NCBI RefSeq assembly: GCF_900009265.2
Contig: NZ_LR735018.1
Coordinates: forward strand, 508,439 to 552,518
From: Planktothrix paucivesiculata PCC 9631
Lineage (GTDB): Bacteria; Cyanobacteriota; Cyanobacteriia; Cyanobacteriales; Microcoleaceae
Direction: 5' to 3'
DNA length: 44,080 bases
Part shown: positions 33,713 through 43,421 of the stretch, in pieces
Layout: every line of letters starts with the position of its first letter
How positions within the stretch are numbered: the stretch's first letter is position 1
Notes under the pieces: generated by a model
Told to the model about the DNA's origin: nothing
Database searches by the model: none
Seen by the model: the letters and a program-made list of their open reading frames with translations, nothing else
Program-made: the position numbers and the translations under genes

Positions 33713-36604
33713 ATGAAAATACAACTAAAAAAACAGAATCGCCATGAAGTAGAATCTGTCAATCAAACCGGAATTCAAGCGAAATCCCTAACAGGTATTC
33801 GCCCCATAGACAGTGCCTTCGCAGCCCCACAGAAGCCCCAAACCGAAGAAATAAACCATCAGCAAATACAGAAAAAACAGGGCTTTAATTTTGCTGAAAT
33901 CCCGATTTCAGGAAAGACAGAGGGGTCAGCAGCCAGAATACAACCTAAATTTAATTTATCCCTACAAAAAAAATTAACCGTCGGTCAAGCTGGGGACAAA
34001 TATGAACAGGAAGCGGATAGTGTAGCTGAAAAAGTGGTCAAACAAATTAATACTCCTACTACAGAAAAAGCCACATCTTCTAAAGGAGTACAACGTCAGG
34101 AAGCAGAGGAAGAAGTTCAAGCTAAACCTAATATTTCAGACCTTCAAAGACAAGGGGAAGAAGAGGAAGAAGTTCAAGCTAAATCTGATAGTTCTGCAAT
34201 TCAACGGGAAGGAGAAGAAGAGGAAGAAGTTCAAGCTAAAGCTGATAGTTCTGCTATTCAACGAGAAGGGGAAGAAGAGGAAGAAGTTCAAGCTAAAGCT
34301 GATAGTTCTAATATTCAACGAGAAGGGGAAGAAGAAGAAGAAATTCAGGCTAAACCTGATAGTTCTAATATTCAACGAGAGGGAGAAGAAGAAGAAATTC
34401 AAGCTAAACCCCAAAATAAATCCCTGGGTGGGGGTGCAGTTTCAACAGATATAGAAACAACAATTCAAAGTGCTAAAAGTGGTGGAAGTCCCCTAGATGC
34501 GGGAATGCAACGCAAGATGGGAAAAGCAATGGGGGCTGATTTTAGTGGAGTGAAAGTACATACTGATAGTCAATCAGATAAATTGAATCGTTCCCTAAGT
34601 TCTCGTGCCTTTGCAACGGGGCCAAATTTGTTTTTTAAACGGGGAGAATATAATCCAGGAAGTCGAAGTGGACAGGAATTAATTGCCCATGAATTAACCC
34701 ATGTTGTGCAGCAGGGGGCAAGTAAAATTCAATCAAAAAGAGAATCTTTCTCTAATGTCAAGATCTCATACCAGCTACAAATGAAACCTGTTTTGGTGAA
34801 GGAAAAAACTGAGGCAAGAACTCAGGATGATAAGAAAATTAAAGATAATAAACCTTATGAAAAAGGTAACATTGTTGAAATCAGTGATAATAATGATGAT
34901 CATAAAAAAAATCCAAAAGGCAAAATAGAATGGTATCAGATTAAAGATAGCACCCCTCCTAAGTATATTCGAGCAGAAAAGGTGATGGATTTTGAACCTA
35001 GTAAAGAAGCATCAGAACAAGAACAAGAGAAGGGGAATGATTTAAAAGTCAGTAAAGAGGATTTAGAAGCTATACAAGATTTGATATCTGTAGAAACATG
35101 GCAATTAACAAAACATGGAAAAACAGAAAACAAGAAAACTGAAAAAGCTCAAAGACTAGATATGGAAAAAGGATTTTTAGAGGACAAACATATCCAGGCT
35201 ATAAAATCCTTAAGCCAAAGTGAAAATGGGCAAAAATATCTTAAACAATATGATTTTCTCACACAACAAGAAGTTGAAGAAAAAGCAAAAGACAAGAAGA
35301 CCGCAGGTGATTGGCATAGGCAGAAGAAGCATCGTAATTATGTTGGGATTGTTCCTTTAGCAACAGGGGGTCATATCCTTAGCCACATCTATCGTCTTCA
35401 AATTGCTACAGCCCAGAGAGATTTGGGGATAGCTGATGATCAATACAAGCAAACTCTTGGATATTTGCGTTATGAAGCTCAACAGCTTAAAAGTGGAGAA
35501 AATAAAGAACAATTCAAGGAAACTATTTATGGAAAAGATACCGATATGTGGGAGAAAACCCTAGAAGGAAAATCCGATAATGCAAAGCCTGAATTTCAGG
35601 AACAGGCTAAAAAATACTCAGAACAAACGGAATCAGCAAAAAATATTTTACAAAGGATTTTTATTATTCTCCACGATGGCTTAAAATATCGTAAGGATGA
35701 GAAAGAGCCTTTTGAAAAGGATTGGCCAGCACAAACAGCCGTTGCCCTGTCTCACGGAGGCCGTGTGATGGTTAAATTACCCCCACTTGCTGATAATACA
35801 AAAGATCGAAACGAGTTTATTAATTGGCTTTTAGGCAATGACTCTCAAGAAAAAGATAAAAGAGGATCGACACTTAAACCTAACCAGGCCAAAAAAGAAA
35901 ACACTGAATATCACAAAGCCAAAGTAGATACTCGTATAGCTTCGACCCATGATATTAACATAGATAACAAAGGAACATTTAAAGAGTTAAAAGGAAATAA
36001 TTTTAGCAAAGGTCAATCCGAAGAACATTATGGTATGGATATACCCCTGGGCGGGCTTGGTCAAGAAGATCTAGCAGGTGGAGTGATTCTACCCGATGGT
36101 AGTCATGGTCATATGTACATTTTCTATGAACCGCCAACCCTGGACAAACCCGGTGGCTTGCTCATCGGGGCAGAAACCTCCAGAATGGCTCATGCCGATA
36201 TTTATGGTCAATATCATGATGCAACGGGAACCAGTGCTGAATTTTCCTCTACAGGTACTAGCAAAGAAGGAAGAATTGGTGCTGAAATCGGAGGTCGGAT
36301 AGTTGACTATACTAAAGATGGGAAGGGTAAAGAAGTCGCAGACCCCAATTGGTTACAACAGTTACAGCAAGCCGAACAAAATGTGCAAGCTGGTCTAATA
36401 ACATCCAAAGAATTAGTGGGTAAAGCCAGTAAAGAAGTTGAACAAAAGCTGTTTGGCGATCGCCCATCAAAAAGACCAGAAGAACAACCCCCATCCACGG
36501 AAAATGCTAACAACTCGGCTAGTTCAGAAATTGAGGATGAGAGCATGAATCAGAAAATACAAAACGATGTAAATACAGAACAAAAAGAAGAGGAACAACC
36601 ATGA
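33713..36604 (+). CDS. Putative eCIS cargo with DUF4157 and a novel long C-terminal region
   Basis: Order: leader 1-70 (LTGIRPIDS, GFNFAEIPI), KLTVGQAGDKYEQEADSVAEK and acidic repeats at 128-232. DUF4157 follows, with HELTH at 326-330. The C-terminal 620 residues are unlike the sibling. They include a small SH3-like strand set near 375-425 (KGNIVEISDN, KIEWYQIKD, PKYIRAEKV), a charged helical middle, and a Gly/His-rich block near 765-860 (HYGMDIPLGGLG, LPDGSHGHMYIFYEPP, GGLLIGAETSRMAHADIYG). I know no family for these; the last block is the best candidate effector. Its stop TGA overlaps the ATG of the giant gene (ATGA), so both are translationally coupled. Confidence 0.8.
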   Translation: MKIQLKKQNRHEVESVNQTGIQAKSLTGIRPIDSAFAAPQKPQTEEINHQQIQKKQGFNFAEIPISGKTEGSAARIQPKFNLSLQKKLTVGQAGDKYEQEADSVAEKVVKQINTPTTEKATSSKGVQRQEAEEEVQAKPNISDLQRQGEEEEEVQAKSDSSAIQREGEEEEEVQAKADSSAIQREGEEEEEVQAKADSSNIQREGEEEEEIQAKPDSSNIQREGEEEEIQAKPQNKSLGGGAVSTDIETTIQSAKSGGSPLDAGMQRKMGKAMGADFSGVKVHTDSQSDKLNRSLSSRAFATGPNLFFKRGEYNPGSRSGQELIAHELTHVVQQGASKIQSKRESFSNVKISYQLQMKPVLVKEKTEARTQDDKKIKDNKPYEKGNIVEISDNNDDHKKNPKGKIEWYQIKDSTPPKYIRAEKVMDFEPSKEASEQEQEKGNDLKVSKEDLEAIQDLISVETWQLTKHGKTENKKTEKAQRLDMEKGFLEDKHIQAIKSLSQSENGQKYLKQYDFLTQQEVEEKAKDKKTAGDWHRQKKHRNYVGIVPLATGGHILSHIYRLQIATAQRDLGIADDQYKQTLGYLRYEAQQLKSGENKEQFKETIYGKDTDMWEKTLEGKSDNAKPEFQEQAKKYSEQTESAKNILQRIFIILHDGLKYRKDEKEPFEKDWPAQTAVALSHGGRVMVKLPPLADNTKDRNEFINWLLGNDSQEKDKRGSTLKPNQAKKENTEYHKAKVDTRIASTHDINIDNKGTFKELKGNNFSKGQSEEHYGMDIPLGGLGQEDLAGGVILPDGSHGHMYIFYEPPTLDKPGGLLIGAETSRMAHADIYGQYHDATGTSAEFSSTGTSKEGRIGAEIGGRIVDYTKDGKGKEVADPNWLQQLQQAEQNVQAGLITSKELVGKASKEVEQKLFGDRPSKRPEEQPPSTENANNSASSEIEDESMNQKIQNDVNTEQKEEEQP
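34094..34408 (+). repeat. In-frame acidic 19-residue repeats, shorter array
   Basis: Five units plus a partial one of the REGEEEEEVQAK-type begin at residue 128, exactly as in the siblings at 29480 (eight plus partial) and 27122 (two plus partial, 27503-27646). The array thus differs in copy number between otherwise near-identical N-terminal halves. Confidence 0.95.
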
Positions 36605-39600
36605 ATACCAAAGCTGTTGTTACACCCGTCAAAAAAAGTACGCCGACTCCCATTCCCCAACTATCACCAACGGTGGGATTAACCAGTGTGCGGCCCTTTG
36701 CGGATGAACAACTAGCTTTAAAAGAAGATGACAGTACCAGCGAACAAAAATTAGCAGGGGCGGCTCCTCCACCACCCGAAATACAACGGAATCAGAATAT
36801 TAATTCCGGCTATAATTTTGGTCAAATTTCGATTAGTGAATATATTCCCGCCACACCGCAAGCCAAGTTAGTTGTGGGTGCGCCTGGGGATAAATACGAG
36901 AAAGAAGCCGATGCAATGGCGGATAAAGTCGTGGCGATGACGGTTCCAGTGCAGAAGCAGGAGGAGCAGGGGAGCAGGGGGAGAAGAGAAGCAGGGGGAG
37001 AAGAGGAGCAGGGGGAGCAGGGGGAGGTCAGCCTCAAACCGACAACGGACACCATTCAACCTCCACCGGAAGAAGAGGGAACCATTCACCTCAAACCCTT
37101 AACAGAAAGTATTCAACAGCGCCACGAAGAAGATGGAACCGTTCACCTCAAACCCCTAGCCCAAACAATTCAGCGATATGAACAAGAAGCAACCCTTCAC
37201 CTGAAACGGTTAAGCGGAATTCTTCAACAAAAGGAAATAGAAGGGGTCGTTCACCTCAAAGCCATAGATAACCATATTCCATCAGGGATTAGCCAAACCC
37301 TGAAACAGTCTACCTTGATCTCCCGCCAAGGAAACGGCGGATTTGCAGCCAGCGAGAATATTGAAACTCGCGTTAAAAGTAGCAAAGGCGGCGGGAACCC
37401 CCTACCGGACGAAACCCGTGGTTTCATGGAAGACAGATTTGGGAATGACTTTAGTGGGGTCAAAGTTCATACGGGTTCCGATGCGGTTCAATTAAGTAAA
37501 GATCTCGGTGCTCAAGCGTTTACCCATGAGCAAGATGTCTATTTTAATTCGGGTAAATATTCACCCCATACCGACGAAGGGAAGAAACTTCTCGCCCATG
37601 AACTCACCCACACAATTCAACAAACCGGCCCTAAAATTAAACCCAAATCTCTGAGTCGGAAAAATCAAAAAAAATCCCAAATTCAGCGTCAAATCCAACC
37701 TTCTCCGGTTAAAAATGGAGTTAAAAAAAATCCGCCCTTGAATCTCTCCGGCTTAAAAACATTACCGGAACAATCTCTACAAAAAGAAGATAAAAATAAG
37801 TCTCAACCCGCTACCTCAAAAACCGAAGAGAAAAAAGCGACGACAACCGATACTAAAGCTGAAGCCACCACCGAAACCAAGACTGAGGAAGCATCAGTTA
37901 CTAAAGGGGATACGAAAGAAACAGCCGAAACTAAGTCAGAGGAACGGAAAAAGACCGTTGACAAAGAAAAAGAAGACGCGAAGAAAGAACTCTCAGAGGA
38001 AAAGTACAGTGATGATGATAAAGGCGCTGAACTAAAAAAATATTTAGCGGCGGAATCTTTGAAAAAAGTTGAAACTCAAACCGCTAAAGTTAAGGAAGAT
38101 ACAGATACCGTTAAAAATAAAGTTAAATCCGGTGAAACTGGGGAGAATTTAGGAAAATTAGAGAAAGAAAGTGGGGAAAAAATAGAATCTCAGACTAAAC
38201 AAGAAAGTCAAGAAGCTGAAACAAAAGTTAAAGATAAAGCCGACGAAAAAGGCAAACAAGATGCAAGCGGTCAAAATCCCCCGAAAGAGAGTGTGCCGCT
38301 TCCGCTTAAAGTCGAACCCGGGGCTGTAGAAAATCCTCAAGGCCCTCTTGAGCAAACGGATCAGCCCGAAGCCGTCCCACCCATCCCGGAAGGGGAAGCG
38401 AAAATCGCCGACACTTCACCGATCGCCGTCCCCGAAGTCAGAGGTGATCAAGCGCCAACGACACCCGAAGCAGACCCCGCTTTTCAGGCAGTGATTAAAC
38501 AGTCCAAACAACAAGCCGATCAGCAGTCCAGTCACCAGTCACCCAAATCCGCCGCCGAGGAAGCCCAAACCGCCGCCCAAGATCCCGACCAACAAATGCG
38601 GGAAGCCCAAGCGACAAAAATGGATGATCTAAAGGATAAAAAACCGAAACCCTTTGACCGCAAAGTTTTTGAAGACAGTTTATTAGAAAAATTACAGTTA
38701 GTTAAACCCAAAAACGCGGATCAAGCTGATAATTTTGCTAGTAGTGGCAAAACCGATGATATTAAAAATGCTTTAAATACCGAAGTTAAAGGAGCCAAAA
38801 AAGAATCGGGCGGGGGTTTACCAGAGGAAAGTAAAGCACCCCCAGAACCGGCTGCCGAACAACCTAAAAATGTTGATGAGTTGGAACCGACTCAGGAAGT
38901 TGTGGGGGCTGTACCCCCGGAAATTGAAGCGGAAAAAGCCGTTCCCAAGCCAAAAACAGACAAGGAAATTGAAGAACCTTTAGCAAAAACAACCGAGAAT
39001 TTAGAGGGTGCGTTTGGTGAGATTCAGGCGAAGTCAATAGTTGGCTCTAGCAGTGATCCTGATGAAGTTCAAGCCGATCAAGTGGCGGAACAAGTGATGG
39101 CGACGCCCGAACCCCAATCTCTACAACTAGAACCAGAGGAATCATCAATTCAACTCTCTCTCTCGGAAACGATTCAACTGCTTCCCGAAGTCTTGATTCA
39201 ACGCAAAGAAGAAGTTAAACCCCAGTCCGTTGCCCAACCGGATTCAGAAGTTCCCCTGAATGTAGACCGTTTAGAAACCTGGAAAGATGAGGGCGGGGGG
39301 CAAGCCTTAGATGCCTTAAAAGAAGCCAAGACCCATGCTACCACAGAAGGCCCCAAAAAATTCCGTCAAGAAGAACAGGAAACCCTGACGACGGCCAAAA
39401 CTGACGCCCAGGCATCGGCTAAACAGTCCAATCAGGATATGTATGCAACTCGTACAGAGTCAATGGAGCAGACCGGAGATTCCCAAGAGGCAACCAAGAC
39501 TCAGGACGAAATTAAACGGACTGAAATTAATACCAATATCCAAAGTATTTTTGACAAAACTCAGGGGAGTGTTAAGGGTATTTTGGGGAAAATGGATAGT

Positions 39601-42600
39601 GATGTTAATACTGAGTTTAATCGCGGGATTAGTGCGGCTAAAAATGCTTTTGAAGGTCATGTTAAAAGGAGAATGGCTGAGTATAAGGATAGACGCTATA
39701 CTTTGGTATTTCCGATTAAATTACCTAAGCCTTACTGGTTTGGGATCAGAATGGTGAAAGTCGGGGAACTTCGCATTTTTGACTTTATTACCTGGATTAG
39801 AGATAAGTTTGCTGGCTTACCCGATGAAGTTAATGTTTTTTATGAAGAAGGAAAAAAACTATATATTGAAGAAGTTAAAAAAAGTATCTCTAATATTGGT
39901 GGAATTGTTGAAAAAGGATTAACCGCAGCCCAAACAGAAGTTAACCAAGGGCGAGAAAAAGTCAATGCTTATGTACAATCTTTACCAAAAGACCTGCAAG
40001 AAATTGGGGCTCAATCGGCGGCGGATGTGCAAACTAAATTTGATCAACTTGAGCAGAGTATTAGCGATAAACAAAATCAACTCCTGGAAGATTTAACTAA
40101 AAAATATCAATCTAGTTTAAAAGAACTCGATAAACGCATTGAACAGTTAAAAGCCGAAAATGCCAGCTTAATTAGTAAAGCTTTAAAATTTATTGCGGAT
40201 TTAGCTAAGAATATTATTAAAATTCTCCTCTGGCCGATTAAGAAAATGTTAAGTATTTTTATTGGATCTCTGGCCGAGGATGTGATTGATGCCCTGATCG
40301 ATGATCCGGTGCTATTTATGAAGAATCTCTTTAAAGGGATTGGAGATGGAATTAAGAATTTTGCTAATAATATTGCGAAACATTTACTCAATGGTTTAAT
40401 TACTTGGTTATTTGGTAATTTAGGAGACTTAAAACTTCCTGAAAAATTTGATTTGAAAGGATTTTTAGATATTATTTTACAGGTTTTAGGTTTAACAAAA
40501 GAATATATTTTTGGCATTGTTGAAAATATATTAGGTGGGCCAGCTACGAAATTAATTCAGTTTATTCTCGATGTTGTTCTCAAAAAAGGCCTGGATAGTC
40601 TCAACTATCTTTGGGACTTAGTTAAATTGGTCGTAGAAGCTGGCCCCGATGTGATTATGACCTTAATCAATGAAGGGGTAGAAGCCGTAGAAACTTTCCC
40701 GGATGCTGTACAGAACATCTTAGGAAGTGTTACTGGTGGCCTGGGCGGTATTCTGGGATTTGCTAAGGATTTAATCGGGTCTTTAGGAGAAGACGCCCTT
40801 GACTTTATTTCAGGCCTGCAACCGGGCGTAAAATTTATTTTCACCTTCTTTAGTACCTTAATTAAAGATGGTATATCAGGGGTTTGGGAGTTCATCAAAT
40901 CCTCTTTGGATGATATGAAAAAAATCTTCCTCAAAGGTTTGATGGAAATGGCAATTGTGGAAATTGTCAAGGGGGGGATTAGTTGGCTGATTGGGATGAT
41001 GAATCCAGCGTCAGGAATTGCTAAAATTGCTAAAGTGATTTTTGATGTGATTTGCTTTTTTGTGGAAAAACGGGAAGATATTAAACTCTTTGTCCAAGCA
41101 ATTTTAGATACTTTAAAAGCCATTTGTGACGGGACTCCGGCGGTGATGGCGATGATGATTGAACAGGCTTTGGCTAAAATGATTCCTGTTTTATTAGGAT
41201 TCTTAGCGTCTCTAATTGGTGTTGGGGGAATTCCTAGTAAAATTAAGAAAATTGTGACTACATTAAAAGCACCTGTGGATAAAACTATCGGGGGAATATT
41301 TGGAGGAGCAGCCGCTTTCTTTGGTGGCGGGAAAAGCAAGAAAGGAAAAACAGCCCGCAAAGGCAAAGGCACAAATTCTCAAGCTACAAAGGCTAAAAAC
41401 ACAAAGGCTAAAGACAAGAAAAATAAAGACAAGAAAAATAAAGATAAAAAACAACCTCAGAATGATGCCCAGAAACAAATTAAAGGCGCGGGTCATCACA
41501 CTCAAAATATAGCGAGAAATCTCCGAGATCCTGATGCCGTAGGTCAAAAACTCTCAGGAATTCAGTCTAAACATAAACTGAAACAGTTGAAGTTGACTAA
41601 AAAAGGTAAAAATAAATATCAAATTGTCGGTCAAGCGGAAGCTACTAAAGTTCAACGGTCGGCTGAATCTGCTTGGAAAGATAAGAAAAATGAACTCGTT
41701 GTCAAACAGAAAATTAAAGGGGATAAGAAGAAAGCTAGTTTGACACTAACGGCCAAATTAATGGATAAGAAAAAGATTTTGCCTAAAGTTGCTAAAAAAC
41801 TTAAATCAATTATCAAGAAAAAACCTAAAGCAAAATTAGTAAAAAGTCAACTTCCGGCTTTGAAATCTCAATATAAACTCAAAACCTTAAGTCTAAATAT
41901 CCTGAAACCCGATGGCAGTAAATATGTGATTACTGGGGTTGCTCCCGATGACGATAAATCAACAAAAGCCCAGCGCCAAGCTGCCGGAACTGATCAAATG
42001 CTTGATGCTGATTCCGGCGTAGAAACAGCGATTCAGCGTTCCCTTGGTCAAGGTCAACCCCTACCTACCCCCGTGCGGGAACCGATGGAAAATGCCTTTG
42101 GTTTTGACTTTGCCCAGGTACGGGTTCATCATGATACCGAAGGCGATCGCCTTAGTCGCTCCCTCGACGCCCGCGCCTTTACCACCGGATCTGATGTTTT
42201 CTTCCGCCAAGGTAATTATGAACCTGAAAGTCCTAGTGGTAAAAGGCTCCTCGCTCACGAACTTACCCACGTTGTCCAACAGTCCGGTGAATCCCCCCTG
42301 TTGTCTCGCACGGTGCAGCGAGTCAGTGAGGAAGTGCCTTACTTTGTTCAGAGAGAAGCAGAAAACAGTTCAGGGGATTCAGAAGCTTTAGACAAGAGTG
42401 AAAATCCCCCAAAATCCGATAAAAACAGCCAAACGTCAGCGCTTGTCGGTGCGGGACTTCTGATTGGGGGCAGTATGTTAGTATCAGGTCTTAGCATGGG
42501 TTTTGGAGGTGGCGGCGGTAAACAAAAAGAACAGGCTAATATCACTCAAAGCATTCGGGGTAATAAACTGACGATGCGGGTGATGATTACAAAACAGCAA

Positions 42601-43281
42601 GGTCAGGATGAGCAAAAAGATCAACGCAAGAAAAAAGGTTCATCCGTTGCTAATAATTTGGCTTTACCCGATGATATTGTTGATGATATCGTCACCTTAA
42701 TTCAACAAATTGTTAATCAATATCCAGACCCCGATATTGTTCAGAAAAAACTGGATAAACTCTGTGTTGATTTTGACTTAGATTTGCTGAAAGTCGTGGG
42801 TTCTGCCACTATTGGTAATAGCATCAGCTACGATATTCAGGTCAAAGGCTGTCCCCAAGAACCGACGGATGAAAATAACGCAGCGATCGCTAAAAATTTA
42901 GATAATCTCACACCTAAAGAACCTGAAACTAGACCCAGAAGCGGTAGTTTATTGGGAGGGTTGTTAAGTCAAGTATCTAAGTCTAAAAAAGACAGCAAAA
43001 CCAAAGACGGCAAAACCAAAGAAGATCAACCAGAAAAAACTCCCAAAGCTCAAGAAGAAAAGCAAAAAACTAATCCTGAAAAAACCCAAAAAGAAGCAGA
43101 AGATGACGCTAAATCTAATCAAGCTCAGGAAGAATTGGCAGACGAAAAAGAAGCTGCTAAATCTCAATCTAAGCAAGGCAATAAGCTAGGCAAAAACCCG
43201 CTTGACGTTAATACTAAAGTTAAGCGAATTGATCCTGCAACCGTTGAAATTTCTGTTCGGGCTGATCCGAAGAAAAAATAG
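36601..43281 (+). CDS. Giant eCIS-associated protein with two DUF4157 domains and a hydrophobic centre
   Basis: The protein has 2226 residues. Residues 1-85 are a divergent leader (SVRPFADEQ, GYNFGQISISE). KLVVGAPGDKYEKEADAMADKV follows, then five HLKPL-x-x-x-IQQ repeats (about 145-220). The first DUF4157 has FSGVKVHTGSDA and HELTH 333-337. A Lys/Glu/Thr-rich disordered region spans 380-790, with another QADQVAEQV-like part near 820. Residues 900-1190 are helical, and 1190-1580 is a long series of hydrophobic segments (ILLWPIKKMLSIFIGSLAED and similar). After a KKGKTARKGKG linker come small repeated alpha/beta domains. The second DUF4157 has HELTH 1886-1890, and a Gly-rich tail follows. Tape-measure or large effector function is possible. 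It is coupled by ATGA to the upstream cargo. Confidence 0.75.
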   Translation: MNTKAVVTPVKKSTPTPIPQLSPTVGLTSVRPFADEQLALKEDDSTSEQKLAGAAPPPPEIQRNQNINSGYNFGQISISEYIPATPQAKLVVGAPGDKYEKEADAMADKVVAMTVPVQKQEEQGSRGRREAGGEEEQGEQGEVSLKPTTDTIQPPPEEEGTIHLKPLTESIQQRHEEDGTVHLKPLAQTIQRYEQEATLHLKRLSGILQQKEIEGVVHLKAIDNHIPSGISQTLKQSTLISRQGNGGFAASENIETRVKSSKGGGNPLPDETRGFMEDRFGNDFSGVKVHTGSDAVQLSKDLGAQAFTHEQDVYFNSGKYSPHTDEGKKLLAHELTHTIQQTGPKIKPKSLSRKNQKKSQIQRQIQPSPVKNGVKKNPPLNLSGLKTLPEQSLQKEDKNKSQPATSKTEEKKATTTDTKAEATTETKTEEASVTKGDTKETAETKSEERKKTVDKEKEDAKKELSEEKYSDDDKGAELKKYLAAESLKKVETQTAKVKEDTDTVKNKVKSGETGENLGKLEKESGEKIESQTKQESQEAETKVKDKADEKGKQDASGQNPPKESVPLPLKVEPGAVENPQGPLEQTDQPEAVPPIPEGEAKIADTSPIAVPEVRGDQAPTTPEADPAFQAVIKQSKQQADQQSSHQSPKSAAEEAQTAAQDPDQQMREAQATKMDDLKDKKPKPFDRKVFEDSLLEKLQLVKPKNADQADNFASSGKTDDIKNALNTEVKGAKKESGGGLPEESKAPPEPAAEQPKNVDELEPTQEVVGAVPPEIEAEKAVPKPKTDKEIEEPLAKTTENLEGAFGEIQAKSIVGSSSDPDEVQADQVAEQVMATPEPQSLQLEPEESSIQLSLSETIQLLPEVLIQRKEEVKPQSVAQPDSEVPLNVDRLETWKDEGGGQALDALKEAKTHATTEGPKKFRQEEQETLTTAKTDAQASAKQSNQDMYATRTESMEQTGDSQEATKTQDEIKRTEINTNIQSIFDKTQGSVKGILGKMDSDVNTEFNRGISAAKNAFEGHVKRRMAEYKDRRYTLVFPIKLPKPYWFGIRMVKVGELRIFDFITWIRDKFAGLPDEVNVFYEEGKKLYIEEVKKSISNIGGIVEKGLTAAQTEVNQGREKVNAYVQSLPKDLQEIGAQSAADVQTKFDQLEQSISDKQNQLLEDLTKKYQSSLKELDKRIEQLKAENASLISKALKFIADLAKNIIKILLWPIKKMLSIFIGSLAEDVIDALIDDPVLFMKNLFKGIGDGIKNFANNIAKHLLNGLITWLFGNLGDLKLPEKFDLKGFLDIILQVLGLTKEYIFGIVENILGGPATKLIQFILDVVLKKGLDSLNYLWDLVKLVVEAGPDVIMTLINEGVEAVETFPDAVQNILGSVTGGLGGILGFAKDLIGSLGEDALDFISGLQPGVKFIFTFFSTLIKDGISGVWEFIKSSLDDMKKIFLKGLMEMAIVEIVKGGISWLIGMMNPASGIAKIAKVIFDVICFFVEKREDIKLFVQAILDTLKAICDGTPAVMAMMIEQALAKMIPVLLGFLASLIGVGGIPSKIKKIVTTLKAPVDKTIGGIFGGAAAFFGGGKSKKGKTARKGKGTNSQATKAKNTKAKDKKNKDKKNKDKKQPQNDAQKQIKGAGHHTQNIARNLRDPDAVGQKLSGIQSKHKLKQLKLTKKGKNKYQIVGQAEATKVQRSAESAWKDKKNELVVKQKIKGDKKKASLTLTAKLMDKKKILPKVAKKLKSIIKKKPKAKLVKSQLPALKSQYKLKTLSLNILKPDGSKYVITGVAPDDDKSTKAQRQAAGTDQMLDADSGVETAIQRSLGQGQPLPTPVREPMENAFGFDFAQVRVHHDTEGDRLSRSLDARAFTTGSDVFFRQGNYEPESPSGKRLLAHELTHVVQQSGESPLLSRTVQRVSEEVPYFVQREAENSSGDSEALDKSENPPKSDKNSQTSALVGAGLLIGGSMLVSGLSMGFGGGGGKQKEQANITQSIRGNKLTMRVMITKQQGQDEQKDQRKKKGSSVANNLALPDDIVDDIVTLIQQIVNQYPDPDIVQKKLDKLCVDFDLDLLKVVGSATIGNSISYDIQVKGCPQEPTDENNAAIAKNLDNLTPKEPETRPRSGSLLGGLLSQVSKSKKDSKTKDGKTKEDQPEKTPKAQEEKQKTNPEKTQKEAEDDAKSNQAQEELADEKEAAKSQSKQGNKLGKNPLDVNTKVKRIDPATVEISVRADPKKK
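36957..37026 (+). repeat. GGGGAGCAG-type simple repeat inside the coding region
   Basis: The stretch GCAGGAGGAGCAGGGGAGCA and on consists of AGCAGGGG/GGAGAAG units like intergenic cyanobacterial simple repeats. Here it is translated to EEQGSRGRREAGGEEEQGEQGE within the giant protein without breaking the frame. It probably arose by insertion or slippage. Confidence 0.7.
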
Positions 43282-43421
43282 AGTTTCCTTACTTTCCAAA
43301 ACTGGACTTATCTGGGTTGATTTAGACTAAAGTAGAATAGGATTTGTACAGAAATCATGTAATACTAACGGCAACATCAACGGTAAGTTTCTCAGGGTCA
43401 GTCTAATTCAGGGGCATGGTT
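43282..43421. other. Spacer between the giant gene and the last cargo gene
   Basis: 140 bases with no gene. The conserved cargo 5' motif of the earlier genes is not recognisable here except for a purine-rich CAGGGGCATGG just before the start, so this gene may have its own control. Confidence 0.5.

Noticed and set aside
40605-41372. 255-codon minus-strand frame
   Set aside because: It is antisense to the hydrophobic centre of the giant gene, has no homology signal, and arises from codon bias.
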